Part shown: positions 25,333 through 33,192 of the stretch, in pieces
Layout: every line of letters begins with the position of its first letter
Position numbering within the stretch: position 1 is the stretch's first letter
From: Arcicella aurantiaca
Lineage (GTDB): Bacteria; Bacteroidota; Bacteroidia; Cytophagales; Spirosomataceae
DNA: 64,000 bases
Direction of reading: 5' to 3'
Assembly: GCF_003148625.1 (NCBI RefSeq)
Contig: NZ_QGGO01000001.1
Span: 62,001 to 126,000 of the forward strand
Translations under genes and position numbers: made by a program
Notes under the pieces: generated by a model
Databases searched by the model: none
What the model was told of the DNA's origin: nothing
The model's input: the letters and a program-made list of their open reading frames with translations, nothing else

Positions 25333-26561
25333 TATTCTTCTTCATTCAGCCAATTTGGAAAAATCTGAATGTGTCTGTCTTTCACTAATTTCAAAATCGC
25401 ATCTCTTAATTCGTCGATATTCTCTTTTTGTTCTGCCGAAATGAAAACGGTAGTTGGCTGAGGCAAATTCATAAATGAATTTTTCAAAAACTCCGTAACT
25501 TTCTGAATCCTAATTTGCTGATTTACAGGTTCGTCACCAGAGCCAATTTGCCAATCGTGAATTTCAACTTCTTCGGTAGAATATAAATCTATTTTGTTGA
25601 AAACCAGAATAGTAGGTTTGTCTGCTGCACCAATATCAGCTAAGGTTGAGTTTACCACATCAATGTGTTCTTGATAATTTGGATGAGAAATATCAACCAC
25701 ATGAAGCAAAATATCAGCTTCTCTAACTTCATCTAAAGTTGATTTGAAAGACTCAATCAACATTGTTGGTAATTTACGAATAAACCCTACGGTATCAGAA
25801 AGTAAGAACGGAATTGTCTCAAAAGTAACTTTTCTAACTGTGGCATCAACCGTTGCGAAGAGCTTATTTTCGGCAAAAACATCTGCTTTTGCTAATCTTC
25901 GCATTAAGGTAGATTTTCCAACGTTGGTATAACCTACTAAGGAAACACGCACCATTTTATCACGATTTTTACGTTGTGTAAATGCCTGTTTATCAATCTG
26001 TTTTAGTTTTTCTTTCAGGAATGAAATACGGTCATTTGCAATACGACGGTCAGTTTCCAATTCTTTTTCACCCGGTCCACGCATACCTACACCACCACGT
26101 TGTTTAGAAAGGTGCGACCACATTCGGGTCAATCGTGGTAATACATATTGTTGTTGAGCCAATTCTACCTGTGTACGTGCTTGTACAGTTTGAGCTCTCA
26201 TGGCAAAAATGTTGAGAATCAACAAACTACGGTCGAGAATTTTTACTTCTTTTTGAAATTTAGCAAACTCAGTTTCAATATTTCTGATTTGAATAGGAGA
26301 TAAGTCATCATCAAAAATGACCATATCTACATCTTGGTCGATTACAAAAGCGATAATATCCTGTAATTTCCCCTTTCCAACATACGTTCTATTTTCTGGC
26401 TTTTCTAATTTTTGAGTAAAAGTATAAAGCGTGTCAATTTGTGAAGTATCGGCAAGAAAAGCTAATTCGTCTAAATATTCTTTGGTTTGTTCTGCGGATT
26501 GTTTCTGTGTTTGTACAGCCACCAACACCGCTGTTTCTTTTTGTTCTTCTGTACTGTGCAT
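25311..26561 (-). CDS. hflX: Ribosome-associated GTPase HflX
   Basis: A 416-residue GTPase that binds the 50S subunit and splits stalled or stressed ribosomes. N-terminal HflX domain (VLVAVQTQKQ to DIVIFDDDLSPIQIRNIE-like VDMVIFDDDLSPIQI near 78), the glycine-rich linker QRGGVGMRGPGEKELETDRR near 155, and the G domain with G1 GYTNVGKST (near 210), G3 DTVGFI and G4 NKID. The ATG at 26561 fits. The final residues SVISEQ are encoded by a heptad array, which suggests the original C-terminus has been replaced or extended. Single gene. Confidence 0.95.
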   Translation of the reverse strand: MHSTEEQKETAVLVAVQTQKQSAEQTKEYLDELAFLADTSQIDTLYTFTQKLEKPENRTYVGKGKLQDIIAFVIDQDVDMVIFDDDLSPIQIRNIETEFAKFQKEVKILDRSLLILNIFAMRAQTVQARTQVELAQQQYVLPRLTRMWSHLSKQRGGVGMRGPGEKELETDRRIANDRISFLKEKLKQIDKQAFTQRKNRDKMVRVSLVGYTNVGKSTLMRRLAKADVFAENKLFATVDATVRKVTFETIPFLLSDTVGFIRKLPTMLIESFKSTLDEVREADILLHVVDISHPNYQEHIDVVNSTLADIGAADKPTILVFNKIDLYSTEEVEIHDWQIGSGDEPVNQQIRIQKVTEFLKNSFMNLPQPTTVFISAEQKENIDELRDAILKLVKDRHIQIFPNWLNEEEYSVISEQ

Positions 26562-26731
26562 ATAATTATAGCTATTTGTTTTATAACATTTAGCCTTGAT
26601 TTTGCGTAAATGATTACTGAAAATAAACTTCAGCGTAAAATATGTTTCTTGTAAAATAACCTTTATTTATCCGAAAAATTAAGGTTTGATGTTGAAATTA
26701 TATATTCATGATTTCTAATGTATTTAAACTT

Positions 26732-28660
26732 TTAAGACTGATTCAAAATCCCCTCATAATTAGCTAAATGTAAATAATTCTCTTCTTTTACTTCAAATGT
26801 ATGTCCAAATTGTTCTGCGATTTTTACGACTTCCAAAGGTTTCAAACTTCCTTTCTGAGCTAATTCTTTTGATAAGAAAACTAAAAATTCTTGATTTTTT
26901 TCTAATAATTCTTTGGTTTCAATCGTCAAATCTCGAATCATTCTTTCAATTGCCCAATCAGTTACGCTCAAATCCATGCTGTAAGGACCAGAATGTGCAT
27001 AATAGGCTTGATAATTTTTATCGAAACCATATTTACGAATGTACTCCATAATCATGGACGTGGCTTCTTCACGGTCGAATGAACGAGAAATTGTCGCTTT
27101 TTCTTCCCCAAAAATCATTTCTTCGGCAATTCCTCCAGCTAAAAATATCTTGATTTTATTGATGATATTTTCTTTAGATAAATGAATTAGATGTGGAAAG
27201 GCAAAACCTTGTGCATATCGTGATGCAACTCGTGATTTCAATTGAAGAGGAGCAAGTCCTAACAAAATTCCATAAGCAATAGCATGACCAGACTCATGAA
27301 CGGCAATATTCGCCACCATATCAGGTGAATTATCTTGACGAATTTGGTCTATCTTGCCAACGTAATCCAATTCTACGGTCTTTTTGCCCGCTAATTGTGC
27401 AATTATTTTCTTTCTATCAAAATCATAATCCATGGCAATGTGCATGAGATTTCCCATGAATGCTTCAAACAATAATTTTGATAAATTTGCCTCAACAATA
27501 TCAGTAATACTTGAAAAAACGGGACGAACTCCTTGTACAGGAAAAACACCATTTTGGTAAATTAACTGATTAAGATTTTCTGAAATCTCAATGTCAACAC
27601 CAAAGTGTTCTTTGTTCTTTTTGACAATTTTATGAATTTCTTCTTTAATCAAATTTTCAAAATCTCCTTTTCGTAAAGACTTGTAAATCAAGTGGATATT
27701 TCCAAATCTGGCTACTTGTTCTGGTTTAAATTTCCGAGAAAGAGCATTTTTAATATCAACAATCGTGATTTTTTCGGTATAAGCTCTAAAAATATCTGCT
27801 TCAATATCTGTTTCGCCTGTTTCATTTGCCATTGAATAGGCTTCGTCCAAATTTCCAGAAATAATAATCAGTGTTTTAGCATGATTGATGGGTTCGTAAA
27901 CTTTCTTTTTTTCACGAGTTTGTTGCATCATCATCAACACATCTTCTTCTCGCATTTCCGCAATTTCGGATACGCTCTCTTTTAAATCAAAAATCTTTTT
28001 CAAACTTTGAGCTTCCCAAACGCCAACGGTTGCTTCTTCTTCATCATAATTTCCACCCATCGGATTCATCGCATCTGGAGGCATTGGAGGAGCATCTTTT
28101 AATTTTTGTTTTCGTTTTTGACGTTGCATGGCAGCATACAAATAACGTTGGAGATAGTCGTCAATGGATTCTTTAGCGTCTCGTTTTGCTAATTTTCCGT
28201 CAGACAATAATTCCCAAAAATCTTGAAAACGAGTATTTAAAAGTGGTTTTCCTTCTGAATCTATCGTATAAAAACGCTGAATTTCATCAAATAAAACAAT
28301 GGCTGGTTTAGCGTCATTTACACCATTAGTTTCTAAAATAGAGGAAACATTGCTATTCCAAGTGCTTTCACCATTTGAAAGTTCAACTTCTACAAAACGG
28401 TCTTGATATTCTAATTTTGAAACTAATTTTCTGATTAAATCGGTTTTCCCTACGCCTGTCATACCCCATAAATTGACAATGATGGGGCGAGTGAGAATAT
28501 CAGGCATCAAATACCAAATTTGAATATAGTCCACTAATTCTTCAATGATGTAGTCGATACCAATAAATTCACGCTTCAACTCGGCTTTGATAGTTTCAAG
28601 TCGTTGTTTTTTTGTGTTTATCTCTTCGAGATTTATATTTACTTTAGGTTGAATTGACAT
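26732..28660 (-). CDS. Soluble AAA+ ATPase fused to an M41 (FtsH-type) zinc protease domain
   Basis: A 642-residue protein starting at ATG 28660 (MSIQPKVNINLEEINTKKQR); the in-frame TTG nine codons upstream is less likely. It has an AAA+ module with Walker A GMTGVGKTDLI (near 65) and Walker B AIVLFDEIQRF (near 120). An unusual Met/Pro-rich insert follows near 200 (DAPPMPPDAMNPMGGNYDEE), then a ClpB-like small domain with the sensor-2-type GVRPVFSSITDIVE. The M41 protease domain has HESGHAIAYG (zinc site near 455), FLAGGIAEEMIFGE and SRSFDREEATSMI (Asp ligand position). Unlike FtsH there are no membrane helices, and the ATPase looks ClpA/B-like rather than FtsH-like. It probably unfolds and degrades cytosolic proteins. 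Confidence 0.85.
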   Translation of the reverse strand: MSIQPKVNINLEEINTKKQRLETIKAELKREFIGIDYIIEELVDYIQIWYLMPDILTRPIIVNLWGMTGVGKTDLIRKLVSKLEYQDRFVEVELSNGESTWNSNVSSILETNGVNDAKPAIVLFDEIQRFYTIDSEGKPLLNTRFQDFWELLSDGKLAKRDAKESIDDYLQRYLYAAMQRQKRKQKLKDAPPMPPDAMNPMGGNYDEEEATVGVWEAQSLKKIFDLKESVSEIAEMREEDVLMMMQQTREKKKVYEPINHAKTLIIISGNLDEAYSMANETGETDIEADIFRAYTEKITIVDIKNALSRKFKPEQVARFGNIHLIYKSLRKGDFENLIKEEIHKIVKKNKEHFGVDIEISENLNQLIYQNGVFPVQGVRPVFSSITDIVEANLSKLLFEAFMGNLMHIAMDYDFDRKKIIAQLAGKKTVELDYVGKIDQIRQDNSPDMVANIAVHESGHAIAYGILLGLAPLQLKSRVASRYAQGFAFPHLIHLSKENIINKIKIFLAGGIAEEMIFGEEKATISRSFDREEATSMIMEYIRKYGFDKNYQAYYAHSGPYSMDLSVTDWAIERMIRDLTIETKELLEKNQEFLVFLSKELAQKGSLKPLEVVKIAEQFGHTFEVKEENYLHLANYEGILNQS

Positions 28661-29036
28661 TTCTTTTTTAATGTGAGTGCTTATCAATTGAAAATCCGAT
28701 AGAACGATAAAATGTTCTAACAGATTGATAAACAGTCATGAGATAAAATTTTACAGACACAGATACGCAAAAACATAAATGTATTAATTCAAAAATACAT
28801 ATAATGATTTTATGTTTACGAAATACGCCAATAAAATATATAAGAAATTGATAATAATTTGATTTGCCCATCGGGGCTTATCCAAGATTTGGATTTTGCA
28901 GAAACCGAGAGGAGCTTTTTAGCAGAAAATATGTGTTAACTTCATGATTGCTGTGGCTTTTGCGATGCCTTTTAAATTTTGTGGTGCAAAGATGTGGGTA
29001 TTTTTTGAGAAATACAAATTTTGTAGAATACCTGTA

Positions 29037-29155
29037 GAACTAAGGCTGATGAGATTATTTGATTTTTATGTTTGAACTAAGATTGATTAGATTATTTGAT
29101 TTTAGGATTTTTATATCTGGACTGAGATTGATTAGATTAAATCTTAAAATTATTT
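29037..29155. repeat. Three imperfect 36-45 bp direct repeats
   Basis: Units begin gaactaaggctgatgagatt (29037), gaactaagattgattagatt (29074) and ggactgagattgattagatt (29119). An inverted copy (aatcaaatcaatcttagttc) lies at 29319-29352 on the far side of the MITE. The unit is not heptad-periodic and does not encode a plausible peptide. Confidence 0.7.
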
Positions 29156-29315
29156 CGGAAGTATATACTTAATGTCGCAAGTTAAATTTGAGTTGAAAAA
29201 ACCTCACCCCCAACCCCTCTCCGATGGAGAGGGGAGCATTCGACCCCATTTTTCTCCCCTCTCCATCGGAGAGGGGTCGGGGGTGAGGTTTTGCGACATT
29301 AAGTACATACTTCCG
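29156..29315. mobile_element. 160-bp MITE, copy 1
   Basis: A palindromic element. Terminal inverted repeats are cggaagtatatacttaatgt, continuing cgcaa, on the left, and the reverse complement with one mismatch on the right. The core is a second inverted repeat (cctcacccccaacccctctc, then ccgatggagagggg, versus its mirror). Flanks aattattt and gattattt match at 7 of 8 positions, consistent with an aged 8-bp target duplication. No transposase is encoded. The element is almost identical to the copy at 52956-53115 (same length, few substitutions). Confidence 0.85.
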
Positions 29316-29352
29316 GATTATTTAATCAAATCAATCTTAGTTCAGATAAAAA

Positions 29353-30189
29353 TTACTTCAATGAAGTAATTAATTTTTCATTTAAGGCTACATAATCATC
29401 GTTTTTAGCTTCTTTTGCCGATTCGATTGATTGTTTTGCCGTTGCAATGGCAGCGGTTTTATCGCCTAATTTAGCTTGAATTTTAGCTTTTAAGTGAATA
29501 ATCCAGAACGCTTTTGGGTTCAATTCTATAGCTTTATCAGCCCAGATTAATGCTTTTGAAAGGTCTTTTCCTGTTTCAAAATAATAACTTGCTGCTTGAA
29601 AATATGGACGATTATCAACGGTCATAGCAGTCTCAATTGACTTAGCAATTTTAGTATCAATATCAGCCGTTACAGGAATTGAAATCGCTGTTTTTTCCCA
29701 CATTACTTGAATATCCGCACTTGCAGGCATTACATTCGCAATCTGAATGGTAAATGTTTCGATAGACATTGGCAATGCCATTGGCTTTACTTTAAATCTT
29801 GCAACGTCCTCATCAGCTTTGTATCCGTCAATTCCCCAGTTATTAAGTCCTTTGTTAAGGATAACTTCCCATTCGTCTTTGTTTGGAATACTGTAAAGCA
29901 CGTAAGTTCCTGCTTTAACCGCAACGCCACCTACTTTTACATCTTCACCAAATGTTACTCTGGTAGCAGCGTTTGCACCTGTTCTCCATAATTTTCCGAA
30001 AGGAGCTAAGTCCCCAAAAACTGTACGTCCTTTTATATTTGGACGAGAATAAACTACTTCAATTGAAGATAAAGCAAAATCTTGCTTGATGGTTTGGGTT
30101 GGACTTGGTGCTGGCGTTTTGATTCCTTGTGCATTTACACCAAAATTTACTAATGCAGCCGCAACAATTGCGTAAAATAATTTTTTCAT
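29353..30189 (-). CDS. DUF2911 protein with C-terminal helical repeats
   Basis: A 278-residue exported protein. Signal peptide MKKLFYAIVAAALVNFGVNA. The DUF2911 domain runs over residues 35-175: SSIEVVYSRPNIKGRTVFGD, KLWRTGANAATRVTFG, VKAGTYVLYSIPNKDEWEVI and NWGIDGYKADEDVARF. Two TPR-like helical hairpins follow (YFETGKDLSKALIWADKAIE and IHLKAKIQAKLGDKTAAIAT). This architecture is common in Bacteroidota, where the function is unknown. It probably sits in the periplasm. The MITE and inverted repeat lie directly past its stop. Confidence 0.88.
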   Translation of the reverse strand: MKKLFYAIVAAALVNFGVNAQGIKTPAPSPTQTIKQDFALSSIEVVYSRPNIKGRTVFGDLAPFGKLWRTGANAATRVTFGEDVKVGGVAVKAGTYVLYSIPNKDEWEVILNKGLNNWGIDGYKADEDVARFKVKPMALPMSIETFTIQIANVMPASADIQVMWEKTAISIPVTADIDTKIAKSIETAMTVDNRPYFQAASYYFETGKDLSKALIWADKAIELNPKAFWIIHLKAKIQAKLGDKTAAIATAKQSIESAKEAKNDDYVALNEKLITSLK

Positions 30190-30283
30190 ATAATATGTTT
30201 TGTTTGAATTTCGGCAGAATAAGAGTTTAAATTCTGCTTGATTTAGTTTGAAAACGCTGTAAAAATATTAATAGTTTCCTACA

Positions 30284-30324
30284 ACAAAAAATACCTCCAG
30301 CTTTATGCCAAAGGTATTTTTTAT
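30284..30324 (-). terminator. Terminator of the papain-like protease gene
   Basis: Arms aaaaaatacct and aggtattttt around a loop. On the minus strand it ends in a T-rich run, 55 bp past the stop. Confidence 0.8.
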
Positions 30325-30378
30325 AGAAGTACAAGTAATTTCCAATCTGTTAAATTATAATCAAGAAGATAAATAACT

Positions 30379-31620
30379 TTATTTTCTCTTTTTGGAAGAA
30401 CTTTCTTCCTCTTCTTCTTCGTCGTCTTCCTCTTCTTCTTCGTCGTCTTCCTCTTCTTCTTCGTCTTCCTCTTCTTCTTCTTCTTCCTCATCTTCTTCTT
30501 CCTCATCTTCTTCTTCGTCCTCATATCCCGCTACTTGATAATCGTATTCTTCATCGTCAACGGCATATTCAATGCAAAGTTCTTCAAGAGCTTCTAAAAA
30601 ACTGTCTTCATCTTCAGTATCAAGATAAAAATCATTCATGGAGATTTCACAATTGCCGTCTTCATCTTCTTCTGATACCTCATAATCAAAATAATAACCT
30701 TCTTCCGATTCTGTGTATTCTTCTAAAAGAGCTTCTAAATCCTCAATAAAACCGTCTGGGTCTTCAGTTAGTAAATAAAAATCTTCAATAACGGTTGAGT
30801 CTTCATCGGTAAATGAAGAACTTTCATCTTTGTCCCAAACTTCTTCACCATAATTTGATTCATCAATTGCCTTAATAATCCAAGAATCATGACCATTATA
30901 TTCATCATGAATTACATAATCGTAAGGAATATAACAATAGCCTTTATCTCCCCATTCTTCACCCCAAGAGTTCCTTACAATAAATACTTTGTCGGGGTCA
31001 GAATAGCCAACTGCCAACATGGCGTGCCAACCGTGAGTTTCACGAGTTTTATCCGATTTTTTAGGCATTGGAACACGCCCTTTATTATTACAGGCATCAT
31101 CAAAAGAATCAAAGGTATTGAGTGCAAATGCAATGGGGTAACCTTCTGCCAAGGCACTTTTCCAGACCGTTAAATCTGTTTCTAAATGCTTAGAATCTAT
31201 AATTTTGAAACTTTCTGCTTCTGAATAAGCGTCAGAATTTGGTTCTTCCAATATTAAATCATCTTCATTTGGCCAGTTACTTTCTGAACACGCACCATAT
31301 TCTTTTAAGCCTTTAATGGCGGTCTCCATATACGACCCCGCATCTTCTTGGTGCATATCGTCTAAGTAACGAGCATTATAATATACGAATAGTCGGCTAA
31401 CGTCGGTATCATCTTCTAACTCTCTCTTGGTCAGATATTCATACGCACCAGCAAGAGCATTGGCAACACAACTATTACCTACTTGTTCTTCGACAGCCGT
31501 CATAAATTTTCGTAAATCTACTTTTGAAGGGAGCTTTTCTACTTTATCTGCGTTGTATTTATTGGCATTTGCAGGAGCTTTGCCGGGTAAACGATACCCG
31601 CCAATTTTGGGTGCTTTCAT
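30379..31620 (-). CDS. Papain-like (C1A) cysteine protease with duplicated acidic domain and Glu/Asp tail
   Basis: 413 residues. The peptidase C1 domain covers about 30-260: LPSKVDLRKFMTAVEEQVGN, then SCVANALAGAYEYL (active Cys near 51), THGWHAMLAVGYSD (active His near 198) and FIVRNSWGEEWGDKGYCYIP (active Asn near 217). Two similar segments follow, DFYLLTEDPDGFIEDLEALL (near 288) and DFYLDTEDEDSFLEALEELC (near 335), a duplicated small domain. The last 45 residues are nearly all Glu/Asp and end SSSKKRK. No signal peptide and no pro-domain, so the enzyme is probably cytosolic. The DNA of the tail is a degenerate triplet repeat that could vary in length. Confidence 0.85.
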   Translation of the reverse strand: MKAPKIGGYRLPGKAPANANKYNADKVEKLPSKVDLRKFMTAVEEQVGNSCVANALAGAYEYLTKRELEDDTDVSRLFVYYNARYLDDMHQEDAGSYMETAIKGLKEYGACSESNWPNEDDLILEEPNSDAYSEAESFKIIDSKHLETDLTVWKSALAEGYPIAFALNTFDSFDDACNNKGRVPMPKKSDKTRETHGWHAMLAVGYSDPDKVFIVRNSWGEEWGDKGYCYIPYDYVIHDEYNGHDSWIIKAIDESNYGEEVWDKDESSSFTDEDSTVIEDFYLLTEDPDGFIEDLEALLEEYTESEEGYYFDYEVSEEDEDGNCEISMNDFYLDTEDEDSFLEALEELCIEYAVDDEEYDYQVAGYEDEEEDEEEEDEEEEEEEEDEEEEEDDEEEEEDDEEEEEESSSKKRK

Positions 31621-31683
31621 GGTTAGTTTTGTGTGCTAAATCGTTACTAAGTGGTTGTGCAAAATTAACTTATGGGTTCAAAA

Positions 31684-31986
31684 TTATTCTGTAAAACTGC
31701 TCATGATAAAGAAAAGAACTCCAATAAGAAGAATATCTATGGTTGGTATTCCATTTATTAACATGGCTAATTTATAGTTTTGCTTAAAGAATGCAATCCA
31801 AGAAATGATTTGGGCTATGATAATTAGAATTGGTAAAACGACCATGCAACTAAAAAGAATCCATGTTTTTGTGGATTTGTCAGACCCCGGAGCATCAAAC
31901 ATCATTGGTGACATAATGGCTGACATTGCCGAAGGAATTAGAATAAGCAAAAAAATAATATTGATGATAATTACGGCAGTTTTCAT
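31684..31986 (-). CDS. Small membrane protein of unknown function
   Basis: 100 residues with three hydrophobic segments (about 4-25, 41-65 and 74-96). It opens MKTAVIIINIIFLLILIPSA, and a short polar loop DAPGSDKSTKTW lies between helices 1 and 2. I recognise no family. It is upstream of the cysteine protease gene on the same strand (63 bp), but a functional link is not evident. Confidence 0.6.
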   Translation of the reverse strand: MKTAVIIINIIFLLILIPSAMSAIMSPMMFDAPGSDKSTKTWILFSCMVVLPILIIIAQIISWIAFFKQNYKLAMLINGIPTIDILLIGVLFFIMSSFTE

Positions 31987-32080
31987 ATTTGTGAGTTAGT
32001 GATTAATTTTTTGTTGAAATAAAGCAATTTTTAGAAATTATCAAATCATTTTAAAAAATCGTTGATAAGTTTGGGACAAA

Positions 32081-32116
32081 CAAAAACGGCTTTCCAATTT
32101 CTTGAAAAGCCGTTTG
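32081..32116 (-). terminator. Terminator of atpA-atpG
   Basis: Arms aaacggcttt and aaagccgttt around a loop. On the minus strand it is followed by ttgtttgt, 18 bp past the atpG stop. Confidence 0.85.
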
Positions 32117-32133
32117 AAGAATATTTATTAATA

Positions 32134-33018
32134 CTATGCTGCTGCCAATGCTTCTGCACCACCCACGATTTCGAGGATTTCGTTGGTAATGGCTGCCTGA
32201 CGTGAACGGTTGTATTGTAATTTCAATTCTTTTAATAATTCGCCAGCATTGTCGGTTGCTTTGTCCATTGCTGTCATTCTTGCTCCGTGTTCTGAGGCAT
32301 TAGATTCTAAAACAGCTTTATAAACTTGTAACTTTAATGCTTTCGGTAATAATTCATTGATAATTTCTTCTTCAGAAGGTTCGAAAATGTAATCTACACT
32401 TGATGTTTTTACTTTTTCTTCTTTTTTCTCAATGATTGGTAATAATTGTTCTGCTCTTAAAACTTGCGTAGCAACGTTTTTAAATTCATTGTAAACAACT
32501 TCAACAGTATCGTATTTACCGTTTTCAAAACCGTTCATGGCTTCTTCTGCGGCTTCACGAACTGAAGCAAAACTTAATCGAGTAAAAATATCAGCATATT
32601 TTGTATTTACATTATAACCACGGCGAGAAAGATATTCTCCTCCTTTCTTACCAATAGCCATAATTTCTACATTTCCTGCGGCTTGTTGAGAAGCGTATTT
32701 TTCGTTAATAAGATTAACAACCGCTTTCCCTACATTGGCATTGAATGCTCCACATAAACCACGGTCAGAAGTAACAGTAATGATTAATACTTTACTTACT
32801 TCACGTATGTTTGTATATGGATTGTCTTTAGCTCCCTCTGCACTTGCCGACACTGTGGCAATCATTTCAGTTAACTTCTGTGAGTATGGACGCATCTGAG
32901 TGATTGCATCTGTAGCACGACGAAGCTTTGCTGCCGAAACCATTTTCATGGCTTTGGTAATTTGCTGAGTTGAGTTTACCGATACTATTCGGTTACGGAC
33001 TTCTTTTAATGAGGCCAT
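32134..33018 (-). CDS. atpG: F1F0 ATP synthase gamma subunit
   Basis: 294 residues of normal length. N-terminal coiled helix ASLKEVRNRIVSVNSTQQIT, then KAMKMVSAAKLRRA; central VTSDRGLCGAFNANVGK; C-terminal helix with LKLQYNRSRQAAITNEILEI. It is the rotating central stalk of F1 that couples proton flow to ATP synthesis on the inner membrane. It is transcribed after atpA with a 174-bp gap filled partly by heptad arrays, then terminates. No delta, beta, epsilon or F0 genes are next to it. Confidence 0.97.
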   Translation of the reverse strand: MASLKEVRNRIVSVNSTQQITKAMKMVSAAKLRRATDAITQMRPYSQKLTEMIATVSASAEGAKDNPYTNIREVSKVLIITVTSDRGLCGAFNANVGKAVVNLINEKYASQQAAGNVEIMAIGKKGGEYLSRRGYNVNTKYADIFTRLSFASVREAAEEAMNGFENGKYDTVEVVYNEFKNVATQVLRAEQLLPIIEKKEEKVKTSSVDYIFEPSEEEIINELLPKALKLQVYKAVLESNASEHGARMTAMDKATDNAGELLKELKLQYNRSRQAAITNEILEIVGGAEALAAA

Positions 33019-33027
33019 GTTTGTTTT

Positions 33028-33190
33028 AGTTATGAGGTATGAAGCATGAGGTATGAGGTATTTACCTTTGCTGGTATTTGCTCAATTTCATATTTTCATA
33101 CTTTTGACTTCATAATTCGATTGATAAATTATAAGGTACAAATTATTGGTGATAGCACCGCATAATTTATACCTCATAACTCATACCTAA
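33028..33190. repeat. Heptad arrays between atpA and atpG
   Basis: Array 1, about 33028-33063: atgaggt-atgaagc then atgaggt-atgaggt. Array 2, about 33168-33190: atacctc-ataactc then atacct, which is the reverse complement of the same vocabulary. The two facing arrays could pair as a long imperfect stem in the atpA-atpG transcript. Confidence 0.7.
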
Positions 33191-33192
33191 AA

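Larger units (their letters stand above)
28661..29352. other. Long intergenic region with repeats and a MITE
   Basis: About 690 bp without a credible gene. The first 370 bp are AT-rich and form the upstream region of the protease gene (reading leftwards). The right part holds three imperfect direct repeats, a 160-bp MITE and an inverted copy of the repeat unit (see separate entries). The open frame across the MITE (29172-29369) is a by-product of the palindrome. Confidence 0.65.

Noticed and set aside
29172-29369. ORF across MITE copy 1
   Set aside because: It arises from the GC-rich palindromic core and has no protein-like composition.
30321-30524. Lysine/arginine-rich ORF opposite in frame to the acidic tail
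   Set aside because: It is the shifted-frame reading of the Glu/Asp triplet tract of the C1A protease gene on the same strand; composition is forced by the repeat.
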